This document shows positions 20,918-32,100 of a DNA stretch of 64,000 nt, one piece after another. Under the pieces are notes generated by a model. The model worked only from the letters and a program-made list of their open reading frames with translations, did no database searches and was not told where the DNA came from. Position 1 is the first letter of the stretch. Every line of letters begins with the position of its first letter. The DNA is taken from the NCBI GenBank assembly GCA_006384855.1, contig VCJN01001402.1, forward strand, positions 62,001 to 126,000, in the 5' to 3' direction. Made by a program: the position numbers and the translations under genes. The stretch is from Tetraselmis striata (lineage: Eukaryota; Chlorophyta; Chlorodendrophyceae; Chlorodendrales; Chlorodendraceae).

Positions 20918-22761
20918 CTACTGCCACAGTGACAAACAGCTGCGGCACCGAGTGGCGACAGGAAGGGAGGGCGGTTGTAGTGCGGGGAAGTGATGCTGCT
21001 GCGTTGCCGCTGCGGCTGTTAGAGTGTGCTGCTGATGGCGGTTGATTAGGGTCCTACAGTAGTCTTCTCACAGTGGCTCGCCGGCGCTGTCGCGTCAGCA
21101 CCGCGCACCAAAATCATCGGGTCCTATACTCGTCCTATGTACTAGTTTCCTTGATTTCATAAGCTAGCTACAGTGTTGGAAATTCCGTCACTTGCCTTCA
21201 ATTAGTCTTGCGAAATGCTTCGGCAATTTGCTTGATGACTATAACGGAGCGTCGCCTACCCAGGGCTTTCCGTAACTGGATTGCTGCCTAAACGGCCGTC
21301 GTAGAGACGCTGCAAGGGTTTCACTGGGGCCAGTCCTGTCCCGGGGGCGGAAAAAAAATAAAAAAGCTGCAGAAGGCGCGCACTGTGTACGAGTAAATAC
21401 TAGTCGATCAGTAGTACCGGTACGATACACATGTGCTCTGAAATTTTTATATGGGCTTGAGTTGGTGTAATCCTAGTTGGTGTAATCATAGCATTTTCAT
21501 ATTGCGCGCATATCACGCGTATATCAGCACGCAAGATCACGCTGGCGTAATGTTGCCGCCACGGACTACGGGATGCCGGCCCCTTGTGTTGATCTTTTAG
21601 TACTGCTTTTAGCGGTGGATTTAGTATTTGCACTTTTTTAATTCACACGAGTATACCCGGGTATGAGTACCGACTACCCGCCCAGTGGCAGGGTGTGGCA
21701 CTCTGCTGATATGCGGGGTGTGCTTGCACAGATGCACCCAGCCAGCAGGCCGACGCACCGCAGCTCGTGGTTTACTTCTGCTGCTCTTCATTTCCGAAGC
21801 AGACCAGATAATCTTGCAGTTACCTGCGGTTCCTGTTCACTGCCGCTACCGTTGTCCGCGGGACGCGGCCTTTGCGTGAAACAACGCCCGACGTTTCCTC
21901 GCCGTCGCGTTGACCACGTTGACCACGGCGCACTGACATCCCCGAGGTCGACATATCACGAGAGGGTGTGTACTACCGCCACGCTTACCCTCAAGCAGTC
22001 ACCGAGTAGAGGTTAGCACCTTGTAACCATTCACTGATGCATGTATTACATGCACAAGCCCCAGGCTGTAGATGTAGGTTGGTATTTCACATCTCGATGG
22101 ACGCTTTACTTCTGCTTCCAATGCCTTTGCCATGGCAGCTGTGTGTACGAACGCGCAGCCCAGCGCAGAACTATACTCGTACTTGAAGCCGCGGGATGGA
22201 TTTGTCGTCTTGCCAACCTCCTGCTCCGAGTGTTTCACTTGTCGCAAGCGCATGACTGTTTGGCTTGCTTATTAACGGCCGGCACTTGCCCCCGACCCCC
22301 TGTGGGCAGGATACACACAGCGGCATTGCCCCGAAAGGAACTATGACCTCTGCTCATGGGTGGGAGGATAGCATCAGACTGTCCAGGCTTGGCAGGCTTC
22401 CCGCCAGCCCATGTGCGGATCTGTCTTTGCCGCCTCAAAGCGAGGGCGGCGTGGTGGTGAATCCCCGACGTCACTTGCCCCGCTTGCTCCCTCCTCTGCT
22501 CACCAACTTGCGGAGCTTTACAGCTATTGCGGCCGCGGCTGTGTTCATGACAAGGGTTGTAGAAAGTAGCAGGTTGATATTGATAACATGTCAGGACATG
22601 AACCTCAATAATACATCAAGAGCTGCCCATGCAATAGTTATAGCAGACATTCAGCAACGACAGGCCCAGATGACGATTCAGCCCAGATGACATGCTCGGC
22701 TGACGCCCGTGACCCCCACTCCCCATCTGGACACCGTGCATAGTCTGCAAACAATGTCGCA
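20918..22761. other. Divergent intergenic region
   Basis: Lies between the homeodomain gene (-) and the coiled-coil gene (+) and should hold both promoters. Apart from the poly(A)-tailed repeat at 21243-21365, I recognise nothing. Open frames at 21663-22016 and 22265-22690 have no coding signature. Confidence 0.4.
21243..21365 (+). repeat. Short poly(A)-tailed dispersed repeat, copy 2
   Basis: Starts CGGAGCGTCGCCTACCCAGG, runs through GCTGCCTAAACGGCCGTCGT and ends GGGGGCGG plus AAAAAAAATAAAAAA. It is the inverse orientation of copies at 18192 and 36957. The A-rich 3' end indicates retroposition. Confidence 0.75.
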
Positions 22762-24791
22762 ATGGATCTGCTGAGGCCGCGCGTAGATCGGAGCAGCCTG
22801 CATCAGAGCGAGGACGCTTTTCGGGAAGCGGAACTGGTGAGACGCCTCCTGCATCGCATGCTCATCCGGCGTGTCCGATTCGCCAAGTGGTTGGGAGTGT
22901 GTTCTCCCGCACATCGCCTCATAGCTCCGACGCGCTGCTTGTTGTTAGGTCATGGAGAGGAAGCTGGCAGAGAAGAGGCGCAGGGAGGCCCTGAAGCAGC
23001 AGACGGAAATGCGGAGCCAGAAGGCGCTGAATCAATTCCAGAAGCAGGTCAATATGCGACCCGCCCCTGGATTGAGTGGCACCCGATCGGGCTCGCATGC
23101 GAACACTTTGTGCCACCTGCCGTTTCTCTGACTGTGTGGGCGCCTTCCCCGCGCATCAGCATGCCGTTGCCCCCAAGAAGCCGTGGTCCATCTCTCAGCC
23201 GCGTGTGAAAAGCATGGACAAGAAGGGGCCGCGGGCCACTGAACGCGCACAGGCACCACTCCACGAGGTCAATGGGGCCACATCGCCACCGTCAGTGGCG
23301 ACCCCAACACCAGGAGAGCAAGCGGTGAGAGCTGCATTGCATGCACGCCCAGGTTACCGCGCTTGCCGGCTTACTCACTCTGTGGACTTGCGCGCATCAG
23401 GCAGCAGGCGCGTCTGAAGACGGCGACACCATCGATGTCTCCGCGATCGCTCGGTCTCAGGTACGCGCACGGCCGCCCTGGTCGCTCGGTACACACACCA
23501 TTGAATTAAGGATGGGGCAGGAAGGAAAATGCAGGAGAATCGGTTGGTTTCTCCTACTTGTACCGGAAAGGAAACCAGAGCCAGTACGGGTGCCGAGCCC
23601 GAGATCGGGCTTTGCGTGCACCCTTCAGGGATATTTGCTGTAGCTTTGCCTGCATCTGACCTCCAACAGGCAGGCCAGGTCCTCATTTGCAGTGATTCCT
23701 ATTACCGCGTCCGCACTCGCATAGGCTCAGTGGCGATAACGTGTATGCATTGGGCTACTACGGGGGCCGACCCAACCCAGTTTTCGGCTCTCAGAAATGG
23801 GATGCTAGCGATGTTCTCAGTTCTCAGTTCTCGTGATGATATCGTGATGTATTCGTCTGAAATTGGACCGATAAGGGCATGGCGCGTTCTTCTGGGTTGT
23901 AGTTTTTTGTCCTTATAATCGCGTCGGCACCCGTAGTCCCCATCGATGGATGCCAGTTGCGTGACAGGGTCAGGGGATGTGTTGAGCCGGCCGTAGGATA
24001 CCATGCAATAGGCATACCGCGTATCCGTCTGACACCTCCCTCGCCCGTCTCCGATGGGTACGCGCAATGCTCGACAGCCAAGCGCGGAGCGCCACACCGT
24101 GTCATCCGGGCGGGAAGTCGTCGCCACTGCCTGCTCTGAAGCTCCGGAGCTTGAGGAGATTCAAGTGTGCGACGTGCTGGCGGAGGAGCTGTCCATGTGT
24201 GAACCGCACTCGGATGACGGCCAGGCCGAGGATCGCCCCGAGCTGCTGGCCGCCGACATGCAAGAGATGACGCTGAAGCATGGCCTGCCAGAGCCGCACG
24301 CTCTGGAGGAAGGGGTGAGTGCACAGCGAATGGATGGCAAGCAAATGCCATGTTGGAAAGACGCAGCCTGACGAGCGACTGATGTGTGCAGGAGTGGCCT
24401 GAGAGCTCCCGTGAGGAGTGGGCTCTGCCGGAATGGAGACACCCTCTCGGTGAGTGCAGCAGCGGGCTTAATGAAGACACTCGGGCCGTGTTTTTGCAGC
24501 TTGGCACTCACTGCCTGCCTGCTCCATGAACGCCCATTCATCCGCACGATCGTTTCGGCAAGCTGTGTGCGCTGGGCCCCTTTGGCGCTACTAAGCAGCG
24601 CCGCTGCTGTGCAGGAGACATAACTCCCCCGGAGAGCTTTGAGTCCAACATGCAGCTAGTTAGCCAGGCAGGGCAGACTGCCAGGCTCAACTTGGCGAGG
24701 CATGTGCCAACTGTGCAATACCCAGCGGAGGTATGCTGGCCAGCTAGATGCGATTTGACTTCTGTGGGTACTTCTACACGCCCTCTTGATG

Positions 24792-24827
<36 letters not shown>

Positions 24828-25512
24828 GGTGTACTGAACCAGGGCTGGTCCATGATGCTGCCCTGGCACGCATTTGCACAGCCTGCGCACTATGAGCACG
24901 ACAGCGTTCTACTGGAGAAGCAGGCAAGCCTCGTGGACATTCACGCACCCTTCAAGACAGTGGTGCACCACAGGTGGGCGAGGATCTCTGTGCGGCCATG
25001 CCCTTGCCACCTGTGATGCCAGGCCATGCCGCTGACGCGGCGTTGTGCTGCAGCTATCAATACTGGAGCTCGCCCGCAGCCGACCAAGAGAGGCTGGGGC
25101 AATCGCAAGACCCTGATGTGGAGCCTCGCAGGAGCACGCCGAAACCCACCTCCGCGTACAGCAGCGACAGGTAACGTTTAGGCAGACGGATATCAAATGA
25201 GAATATGTCCTTTGTTTATGTGAACACGCTGACTACGCCATCCGGGTTGTGGGCAGGGCTGACACTGGCAGCGGTGGCGAGGCGGCCATGGGCAGCAGGA
25301 GGGGGCCGTTCCCTCGCGCAAGCCTCGCCAACTACGAGGCCCGCGCCGCCGAGCTGGGCGTCAAGCTGCCGCCCCTCTGCACATGCCACACACTCCCGCC
25401 CCTGGACCCCAACTACGTGCTCGCGTGCAGCCGCAACTGCCCGCTGTACCACAACGCCGCCGCATGGCAGGGGCTCGTTCGAAGCATGCTGGGGACGTAC
25501 GGCCTGCTTTAG
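22762..25512 (+). CDS. Coiled-coil protein with Cys-rich C terminus, possibly CCDC15-like
   Basis: Ten exons fit GT-AG sites and phases: 22762-22836, 22949-23047, 23160-23324, 23401-23460, 24078-24314, 24392-24449, 24615-24730, 24882-24973, 25054-25170 and 25257-25512, giving 424 aa. Exon 2 is a short charged helix (MERKLAEKRRREALKQQ, coiled coil). The middle is acidic (ELEEIQVCDVLAEEL). The end carries LCTCHTLPPLD, then ACSRNCPLYHN and a helix (AWQGLVRSML), a CxC...CxxxC arrangement. This tail resembles my memory of the C terminus of CCDC15, a centriole inner-scaffold protein, but that match is weak and unverified. The intron before exon 5 is long (617 bp), so a small exon could be missed. 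A TGTAA signal follows at 25624. Confidence 0.65.
24795..24824. repeat. (GA)n microsatellite in an intron
   Basis: About 15 GA units inside intron 7 of the coiled-coil gene. On the plus strand it creates spurious Arg-Glu repeat open frames. Confidence 0.9.
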
Positions 25513-25623
25513 CGTGGGCTCCAATCGCCAGTCTCCGGCCGCCTGATACGTGACCCGCCGCACTCGGATGGGATGCGGCTGATGCGCCTTGGTGGTGCAT
25601 GGATGGCGGCGGCTCAGGCAGCT

Positions 25624-25628
25624 TGTAA
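25624..25628 (+). terminator. TGTAA polyadenylation signal of the CCDC15-like gene
   Basis: TGTAA about 110 bp downstream of the stop at 25510-25512. Confidence 0.55.
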
Positions 25629-25904
25629 CTCACAAGCCGTACCGCCATATTTCAGCTGCCACACTGCCAACATGACATCATCGCTTCCCACGCATTCCAG
25701 TGGGAAATTGGGAAAACTAATTGCCCCGCCGAACCAAACCTTTTTTAGGCGGGTGTGTGGAATGTAGTAGCGTACATGCTCCACACCGTTGTATGGTGAA
25801 TGCAGCTGAAACCACCGGCAGCGGCGCCATACCGCATGCCAGCTGCACGCCGGCGGACATGGGTTTGCGCCAAAACAATTGATACATCGGATGTTGCCGC
25901 TTGT

Positions 25905-25925
25905 TTACATACTACAAACTTTACA
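25905..25925 (-). terminator. Two TGTAA polyadenylation signals of the RING gene
   Basis: Minus-strand TGTAA at 25925-25921 and 25909-25905, about 70-90 bp beyond the RING gene stop at 25995. Confidence 0.55.
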
Positions 25926-25994
25926 ATTGCATGATACTCGCCGATGCTCGGGTGGGCAGCAGAGCTCTGGGCCCTGTCGCATTCGCCGCGACGG

Positions 25995-27355
25995 TCAATT
26001 CTCGTCCACCGCCGCCCGCTTCCGCGCCCGCCGCGCCCTGCGGCCCTTTCCAGCTGGCGAGGGCTCGGGCGGAGGCATGCCAGGGATCTCTTTGCGCTGT
26101 GGGGGTGAGGTGCCAAATGGTTCTGCGCCCGCATGGACGCGGGAACCGACGCCCCTGCGACCACGGGCTGGCTCCAGGTTGATGTCCTTTGAGGCCACCC
26201 GGTGGTGGGCTTTGGAGGGGCGGTGCGGGCCTGGGTCGACAGGCCTTGCAGCCATGCGGCCAGATTGGATGTAGCCGTTGGACCCCCAGCGACGGTTGCC
26301 GATCATGACACGCGATCGCCCTGCACGGAAGGCACGGACGCACGCAGTATCAGTGCCAACGCCCAGGATGAACTGGGGAATGGGGGACGGGCACATGGGG
26401 ACGGGAGAGTGTGATTGCGCACTTCCAGAGGAGTTCATGAAGTACTGGCTGGTATCGTCATCGTCGTCCTCATCATACTCGAAACACTCCTCTTCCAGCC
26501 AGTCTTGCACATCAAATTCCGGCTCGAAGGCAATCCCTTTACCTTTGAAGTTTCCGAGAGACTCCTCGAACCACACAGCCCGCTGGAGCAACACCACAGA
26601 CTCCTCCTGAATTCCAAAACAGCAGCGCACCTCAGCATCCGAAGCAAGCGGGCGACCCCATGCATACAGGGTCGAGGATGGGGCTGTCAATACCTGTGGG
26701 AAGTCGTTCAGCGTCCCATCTAGAGCGCGGTACGTGTACAGAAAATTGAAGGGAGCCTTGCATTTCGGGCATGTGACCTTGTCCTCCTTCACAAGCGACC
26801 ACTTCAAAATGCATCCAACTGCGCAAAATATACAGCGCACAGAGTGAGGTGGAGTGCGAAAAATAGACAGCGCACAGAGTGAGGTGGCGAGTCGTTTCCG
26901 TGGTGAAAGAACGTAGGCAGGCCCTGCCACATGCGTTAATCGACAATTTGGGCTACCACTGAGCATGGAGTCCAGCCATCAATTGGGAAGTTTGGGCAGC
27001 CACACGCACCGCAGTACAGATGACCGCAGCCCTTGACGATTGCTGTCTCCGCAAGTGCAATAGAGTCCAAGCAGATGGCACACGTCCAATCTTCTTCCTT
27101 GCATAATTGGTCAGACAGCTCCCCCTGCTGCAGGGAAGGGCGCAGCTCTTCAGAAAGCCAGCGGGAGAGACGAAGCAAATTCAAAACTTCAAGTTGGGGT
27201 CTCCTGCCACAAGCAAACCCGCCGCACTCACAGCTGCTGCCGGCGCATTATGCTCCGTAAGAAACCCCTCGAAGACAACCTCCGCGTCCTCCACCAACGT
27301 CAACAGCAGGTCGTCCACCTCCAGCTCCACGTGCTGCTCAATCAAGTAGGAGTCC
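25995..27355 (-). CDS. RING-finger protein, plant-type (probable E3 ubiquitin ligase)
   Basis: C3HC4 RING formed by joining two exons. The upstream exon ends at 27010 with TCAICLDSI and GCGHLYC; the last exon starts at 26818 (GCILKW, then TCPKCKAPF) with a phase-1 intron between. After the RING come YRALDGTLNDF, EESVVLLQRAVWF, an acidic run (EDDDDD) and SRVMIGNRRWGSNGY. That last block, conserved in plant RING proteins of this architecture, is strong support. A basic tail (RRARRARKRA) suggests nuclear location. A first exon from the ATG at 27355 (MDSYLIEQHVELEVDDLLL) is likely. The junction between it and the exon starting near 27190-27217 does not resolve with a clean GT-AG pair, so the 5' structure is tentative. 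Confidence 0.8.
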
Positions 27356-29128
27356 ATTTCCTCTCACTCGTAATCGCAGCGCACGTGACGCCCGCGCCCT
27401 TGCCCGGTAGTCCAGCGCGCGGAGTCAGCGCACGGACTGCGCCACCTCAGGAACCCAAATTGTAGGCCGCTGCCAATTGCACAGCGTTGCAGTGGGGCAA
27501 GCCGGTCTGTGAAGACGCCGAGCTCCGCAGAGCATGTCCCCGTGGGACGGAAAGCGGCGTTCGGAGGACGACGTCACAACGTCAGTATTATGTTTCAGTA
27601 CTGTACGGCGTCTCCCCGAACACGCCACCGCGCTCCCACGGACCCCTCGGTACAGTCGCCAAGGGAGTCCGGCTCCTCCCCCTTCGCGGACCTTGTTCCG
27701 TGCCGCCAGGACCCAAGCCTGACTACTGTGCCCAGCCAGCACTGGGGCCACCGAGCCCTGGATTGACGCCCACAGCCGTAGCAGTGATACGGAGCAGCCG
27801 GAAGACGGGCGGCAGCACGCGGATCAGCGCGCCCGCTGATGTGCGTCCGCGGGCGGTAGTGAGGTGGCGCGCGCGGCGCGTCATTGCTCGCATGCTGCGC
27901 GCGCTTTATCATCTTGGCACCGTGCCTGCGCGCGCACAGCAGCGAGAGCATCATCAGCAAATAATGAACTTTTTGGTTACAGGGAGAGCGTCCGGAGAAT
28001 GCACGCAAAGTACTGGGGGAGGAAAAAGCCTACATTTAAGCAGAACCCTCTTAGCGCCGGGCCGCGGGGCAAATAATTAATACGAGAGTGATACAATTGT
28101 ATAACGAGTTTGAAACTACTGATACATTCTGAAACTCTATACTAAGTACTGGTACCCGGAGTCCCCCGGCCGGTGCGCCTGCGTTTGCTTGCATGTGCCG
28201 CCTTGCCGCACGCGCTCGTCGCGGGTCCGCGCGCCGACTACTGACGACGACTGAAGAACGGACTCGAGTGGTCCGGTCCGCCCGAGTGATGCCAGCAGCC
28301 GTCAAGTTAGCCGTGTTGCCATCCGAATCTGGGAGCGCAAGCGGAAGGGAGTCGGGCTGACCCAGAAATCCCCAACGTGCCTGCCTCGGCCGTTGCAGGT
28401 TGTTTCCGACAGGTGGGACCCCCGGACGCAGTGAGCCAGTTGTGCCGGGCCGCCGTCTGTTGTCCGCCGGTCACGTGACGACCGGTCAGCCACTCAGGAG
28501 GGCAGGCAAGACGGGCCGTCGGGTATCTGAGCAGCGGTTCACGGGCCGGCCTAGCCAAAGTTTCGTGTTTCAGCTAGAGCCATGTTTCGAGACGGGGAGT
28601 TTGACTATGGTGTTGGCGCGAAGCGGCCAAGGCGCGGCGGGCTGAGGCACGGGGGTGGTGTGTGGCCGGGGGGATGGGGGGTGAATTATTACCGTCGGCT
28701 GTAGTAGCCATCCAATGACCAGCTCGGAACTCAACGCGCTCACTAGTCTGGGGATGCCGCGAACAGCATTCAGGCCGTCTCCTTGGTTCTGCAAGAGCTT
28801 GCCTCCCATGTATGGGGCGCATTTGTAACACAGCGCTCTATGATGTTCTACTTGTGCCTTTGTGCCGAGCGGCCGATACCGTTGACCAGGCCCGATGCGA
28901 ACACCACCACCTGCTTCTTGCGCAGCAGTTTACGTTATGTCATCGTGTCGGGGCGTTGGTTAGGTCCTATTAGCAGTGAGTGACAAGCCAGTATGGCACC
29001 AGCTGTCTGAGCGGAAACGCCATGGTGATCAGACGGACTGTAGTTCGGCGGACTGTAGTTCAGCATACTGTTGACATCGCGACATGTGCCCCCTCTAGTG
29101 TGTGCTTTTGGGCGACTCTCCAGGCAGC
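27356..29128. other. Divergent intergenic region between RING and CLASP genes
   Basis: No gene recognised. The frame at 27487-28080 is GC-driven and lacks homology. The region contains TTTTTGGTTACAGGGAGAGC (about 27968-27990) shared with 10815-10838, a likely repeat fragment. Promoters of the two flanking genes should lie here. Confidence 0.4.
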
Positions 29129-32100
29129 ATGGACTGGGAGAGCCTTGTATCTGATGCAGAAACCGGTGACACCAAGCAGCGGCTCGCAGTCCTCCCTGCT
29201 CTGCAGGTGGGTGCAGAACTTGCGGTTGTGCTGGTGTGCATCGTCCTGGGTGGTTTTCTTGGTGTGCTCACGGTGGGATGCCCTTTTTCCACTCGCAGGA
29301 CTATGTGGAGAACAACTCACTTGGTCGAGATGAGGTAGCTGACTTGGTTCGAGTCAGTGATGTATTGGTAAAGGACCACAATTTCAAGGTAGGCAGGATC
29401 CGCCGAGCTCGGAGCCGAGCTCATGCGCCGCCGTGTTGTGCCTCGCGTTGACCAGCCACCATCCCGCTGCCTACAGATCTGCCAAGGCACCCTCCAGGTG
29501 CTGCACGCAGCTGTTCTTCAGGACGGGGATGCCTTCAAAGGATACGCCAACGCCCTGATACCACCAACGGTGCGTAAGCACTTTTCATGGTCCTGACCTA
29601 CAGCGTGACACTGTTAATGCCGCGGTTCGAAGGTCGTGGCTCAGATGCGGACTGGCCTTTCCTTCACATGCACAGGTTGAGAAGCTGGGAGACTCAAAGC
29701 AGACGGTCAGAGACTCTGCCCAACGACTGTTGATTGCTTTATCCGAGGTACGTGCATGGGAGCGCGGTGTATAAATCCCTACCCAGTGACGACCCGTACT
29801 TCCAGCTGCGGTAAGTGACGGGCGGATATGCGTGGGCAGGCAAAAGACATGGCGATGCTGCTGCTGACCGCTGCCCTGGTTACAGATATTGGATCCGGGG
29901 TTGCTGTTGGAGAAGGTTGCCTGGGCGTGGACGCACAAGAATCAACGCGTGCGGGAGGAGCTGGCAAATACCATCACAATCGTATTTCAGAATCTGGGCT
30001 TTGGGTCCATCACAGCTGCCGCAGAGAAGCAGTTGCTATTCAGCATCATTTCCGTCATGGAGGACCCGACAGCGTGAGCCTCCAGTCCGTCCCTAGAGGG
30101 CAGTGGAAGACACCACTGCCCATCTCTCCTCCGGCATGGCAGCGCTGACCAGCAGTGTACCTGCGCAAGCTAACCCGAGGCTTTGTTTCTGTCATTGGCG
30201 TGCAGGAGCGTGAGGGAAGCCGCGGTCGCGTTCCTGGGCGAGATGTACTGCCAGACGGGGGACCATTTGGTGTCGCTGCTGAAGCAGTTCGACATCCGCC
30301 CTGCGCAGCAGCGCGAGATCGACAACTGCTTTGCGGACATCGACCCCATCCAGCATGGGGTGGAGCGGGCCAACGGTGCGTGAGCATGGTCCCGCCAGTT
30401 TCATAGGCGGCGGGGCTGCTGCATGCGCGTGCCGGGGTAATGGCACAGGCACTGACATCGTGCGGTGCTGCCTTCAGCTGCGCCCAAGAATCATACTGAC
30501 AAGTCTTCCAGCGGGAAATCCGACAAATCTGGATCGTCCGGTTCATCGCGTCCTGGTTCAGCCCGGCCAAGCCAGAACGGGAAGCGCGGTGAGTACGGCA
30601 ATGCCCAGTGATGCACTAAGGAGGCGGTGCTAGCCTGAACCAGCTATGACAGGCGTGGCCCTCTCCATGTGCACTCGCAGGTGGTTTTGGAGATGCTGGC
30701 GGCCTCACAGCGGATGGGGAGCTGCCCCCGGTAGAGGTCGTGCCCGTGACGTCTGAAAGCGACTTCAAATCGAAATGCGCCAAGCTCCTGCCTCAGCTTG
30801 ATGTGAAGAATGATTGGGACTCCCGCATCAAGGTCCACATCAGTCCCCTTCTCACCCTGCCAGCGCATGTGCAGTGGACCGTGCTGCTCGTCACACCCCG
30901 ACTGCATGGCACACTAACCCGTCACTGGAGCCCTGTCCGATGGCACTCATCCTCTCATCCCCACTCCCCCTTTGTTCCGCCGCTTGCCTTGCAGGCAATG
31001 CTGCAGCTCGAGGGGATGGTCCTCGGCGGCGCTGCCCAGCTTAACAACTTTCTGGACGAGCTCAGGAATCTGAAAGACGCTGTGACAGAGCAGCTGAACG
31101 ACCGACGGTCGGCGGTGTCACGCGTCGCCTGCCACCTGTTGGCGGAGCTGGCAATTTCACTGGGCAACAAGTTTGAGCCTCTGGCAGTCCACTTCCTCCC
31201 CTTCATGATGAAGGTGTCTGTCATCTCTGTCCAAGTCATGGCGGACGCTGCCAACGAGGCCATGGCCACCGTTGTTCAGCATTGCCGTGCCAAAGGCGCT
31301 GTGGTGCAGATTCTGAGCGCGGTGATCAGTGAGCGGAACAAAGTGATGAGGACCAACTGCTCCAAACTGCTTCTTCTAATGCTGGAGGTGGTGTAACCTC
31401 TCATCTGCCTGCTCCGAGACTGCACATAGTCATACCGGGTGGCAGTAGCCTGACCGAGTAGTGTGCCCCTCCTTCAGGTGTGGGACCGAAAGACATTTGA
31501 GAGGCATCTGGACCTTGTCGAAAAGTCAATCTCTGCAGGTATGACTGCTGGCTTGACTGCATTCGGCCATTCCAAGAGTGCGGCCAGGTCATGCAAACGA
31601 GTGTATTGTGGGCATGTAGGAGTGTGTGCATTGACGTCGATGTGCATTTGCCGCCTCTGTCTCCGCAGCTGTCCAAGACGCACAGGCAGATGTCCGCACC
31701 AATGGCCGACTCTGCTATGGTGCATACGCCCAGGCCTGCCCCGACCGCGTGACTAACTACCTCAAGAAGCTCCAGCCGGCACTCAGAGAGAAGATGCTCC
31801 AGGCAGGGGCAGAGTACATCCGCCAGAGCAGCCCGACGGGGGCGCCGCCCAACCCTCCATCCCAGATGTGCCCGCCCGCATCCAGGCCTGTTTCCGCTCC
31901 GGTGCGGCGTGATTCGGATGCCGGGATGAAGCCTGCCTCGGCGCGCAGTACGGTAGCTGGAGGCGCGCTCCGCTGCCCAGCCGCAGAGGTATGAACACAA
32001 ACCCACATTTGGTCCCTTTTCAGCGGCAATTTCTGCCTGTGTCGGGCCGATTCTTGCTCACAGCGCTGTGTGCGAGTGCAGGAGCCGCACGATGAGGTGC

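Noticed and set aside
27487..28080. 197-codon plus-strand frame
   Set aside because: No motif, no homology recognised, GC-driven composition, and no splice partner.
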